Of a stretch of DNA of 7,780 bases, positions 6,727 through 7,780 are shown piece after piece; position 1 is the first letter of the stretch, and each line of letters begins with the position of its first letter. Source of the stretch: Actinomycetes bacterium. Its GTDB lineage: Bacteria > Actinomycetota > Coriobacteriia > Coriobacteriales > Coriobacteriaceae. The notes below the pieces were generated by a model. That model saw only the letters and a list, made by a program, of their open reading frames with translations. It had not been told where the DNA came from and searched no databases. Location of the stretch: positions 1 through 7,780 of the forward strand of contig JAEZNV010000201.1 of assembly GCA_023441725.1 (NCBI GenBank), in the 5' to 3' direction. The position numbers were made by a program, and so were the translations under genes.

Positions 6727-7780
6727 GGTCTAGGTATCCTCTCACGTCTGCTTCGTAGTCCTCGATAATTTGCGGTCCTGCTGAGCCAAATTCAATAACG
6801 GTGTCGCCCACCAGGTCAAAGAGCGCTTCGTTGATGCTATCGACGAGCATGTCCTCACTCTTGCCCGACTGTGCCACCGCCGATGCCGTCTGCGCTGCGT
6901 TTTGCTCGAGGAGCGCTCGAAGATAGGCGTCTGCGGCGGAATCGAGTACGGACGCGGTGTCGGCGGGCGTGGGCGCTGGTGCGAGGAGCGGGGCTACGAC
7001 GCCAAACTGCTCGGTGGAGATGGTCGGCTCGCCAGCCTCGTCCCGCTGCATGGTCGTCGCGACTGGTTCGGCGATCGTGTCGGCCACGGGCTTGGCTTCC
7101 CGTCGTTCGGCAACTGCCGTCTCGGCATCCGCAAGCGTGCCGTCCTCGCGCTCCTCGTCGATCAAAAGCGCCTCGCGCGTTTGCGCGGCGGCGCTCCGAA
7201 TGTGTCCCAGCTGGCTCAGGTCGATATCGATCTTGACGGGCTGATGAGCGGCATCCCATGAAAGCCATGCCGTGATCTCGTCATCGATAATCTTAGCCAG
7301 ATATTTGGGGACCTTCTCTTCCTTAAGGGGATGGGAGGGGTCCAGCGCCAGGCGCAGGCGCTGATCACAAGCGCGCATCATCTCACCGAGCTTGCTACTT
7401 TTTTGTCTGCTGCCGTGGATACGCATGCATTCCCAAAAGCCATTTTGGCAGCGGTAGATGTGAATGGGGTCCAGGCGATATTCACAGTCCTCGTGGCGCT
7501 CGGGCGCAAAGAACACGGCCGAGGCAAACATGGTGTAGGGCATGGCCGTCTCCTCCCCAAACAAGCTCGCTACGATGCCGGTCTTTCGGTGCGTGTCATA
7601 GTAGCGCGCCATGCGGACATACACGGCGCATGCCACGTGGCGCAGGTCACGATGGTGGGAACGGTCGAGCCGTGAGTTATTCAGGTTGTACGTCGAGAGT
7701 GCGTCGATGGCAGCCATGAGCCGCTCCTCATGCGCCTCATCGGGCGGAAGGGGAAGCGTGGGCTCGGAGGTCTTGCGACG
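6719..7780 (-). CDS. TerB-N/TerB-C domain protein, 5' end outside window
   Basis: The frame stays open to the right edge. The 21 codons before the methionine at 7717 are open and read smoothly into it (ending DEAHEERL), so that methionine is internal and 353 codons of a longer gene are visible. Counting from that methionine, residues about 1-150 include an aromatic helical segment (28-41), the Cys/His-rich segment from C78 to H101 and KEEKVPKYLAKIIDDEI (132-148). IDIDLSQLGHIRSAAAQTREALLIDEE (163-189) is a TerB-C-like motif. A low-complexity Ala/Glu/Pro/Thr linker follows (about 190-260). The tail, DSINEALFDLVGDTVIEF (293-310) then IIEDYEADV, is typical of these proteins. TerB-C has been proposed to bind metal through acidic residues. 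The gene overlaps the ATPase start by eight bases. The expected TerB-N and TerB domains should lie beyond the edge. The role is unknown; a sensor or scaffold is inferred. Confidence 0.78.
   Translation of the reverse strand, partial: RRKTSEPTLPLPPDEAHEERLMAAIDALSTYNLNNSRLDRSHHRDLRHVACAVYVRMARYYDTHRKTGIVASLFGEETAMPYTMFASAVFFAPERHEDCEYRLDPIHIYRCQNGFWECMRIHGSRQKSSKLGEMMRACDQRLRLALDPSHPLKEEKVPKYLAKIIDDEITAWLSWDAAHQPVKIDIDLSQLGHIRSAAAQTREALLIDEEREDGTLADAETAVAERREAKPVADTIAEPVATTMQRDEAGEPTISTEQFGVVAPLLAPAPTPADTASVLDSAADAYLRALLEQNAAQTASAVAQSGKSEDMLVDSINEALFDLVGDTVIEFGSAGPQIIEDYEADVRGYLDHE

Noticed and set aside
2862..7780. A complete BREX system
   Set aside because: Only BrxD-like and BrxHI-like genes are present. 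No methylase, PglZ, BrxA/B, BrxL or large BrxC is visible in the window, and the third gene is TerB-type.
6719..7780. A classical tellurite resistance operon
   Set aside because: There is no TerC, TerD/E or TerZ-like gene. The TerB relation rests on TerB-C-like motifs, and the partners are an ATPase and a helicase, so a tellurite function is not supported.
1..7780. CRISPR array, tRNA, rRNA, insertion sequence or integrase
   Set aside because: No regularly spaced direct repeats, no tRNA-like cloverleaf with a CCA end, no rRNA core sequence and no transposase or integrase motifs were seen on either strand.

Overview
The window is dense, GC-rich bacterial DNA with four complete genes and one gene cut by the right edge. 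No gene-free stretch exceeds about 115 bases. Strong G/C preference at third codon positions, the style of the bacterial Elp3 and the close similarity in kind of the TerB/ATPase/helicase trio to ones I associate with Coriobacteriia suggest a Collinsella-like actinobacterium. That taxon call is inference, not proof. Composition looks even across the window, with no transposase, integrase, tRNA or rRNA, so nothing marks it as a recent insertion.

Left part, plus strand (1-2835). A strong hairpin at the very edge is probably the terminator of an upstream gene. It is followed at once by a -10-like hexamer and a bacterial Elp3 (radical SAM plus acetyltransferase, predicted wobble-uridine tRNA modification) that may be read from a leaderless transcript. 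The next gene starts on the base after the Elp3 stop codon. It encodes a membrane-anchored, spermidine-synthase-like Rossmann methyltransferase-fold protein with an altered nucleotide-binding loop.

Right part, minus strand (2862 to beyond 7780). Three co-directional genes, read right to left, form the most interesting content. The first is a TerB-N/TerB-C type protein, whose 5' end lies outside the window. The second is a BrxC/BrxD-family P-loop ATPase that overlaps it by 8 bases. The third, after a 115-base gap, is an Lhr-like superfamily 2 helicase of the kind found as BrxHI beside BrxD in some BREX systems. The gap contains an unusual cluster of inverted repeats that begins at the ATPase stop codon. 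The helicase converges tail to tail with the spermidine-synthase-like gene, 26 bases apart.

Working model (inference): the TerB-type protein is a sensor or scaffold, the ATPase is a loader or switch, and the helicase works on DNA or RNA. Together they would form a BREX-like or Ter-linked DNA-processing or defence module that lacks the methylase and PglZ parts of true BREX. Genes beyond the right edge would be needed to complete the picture.
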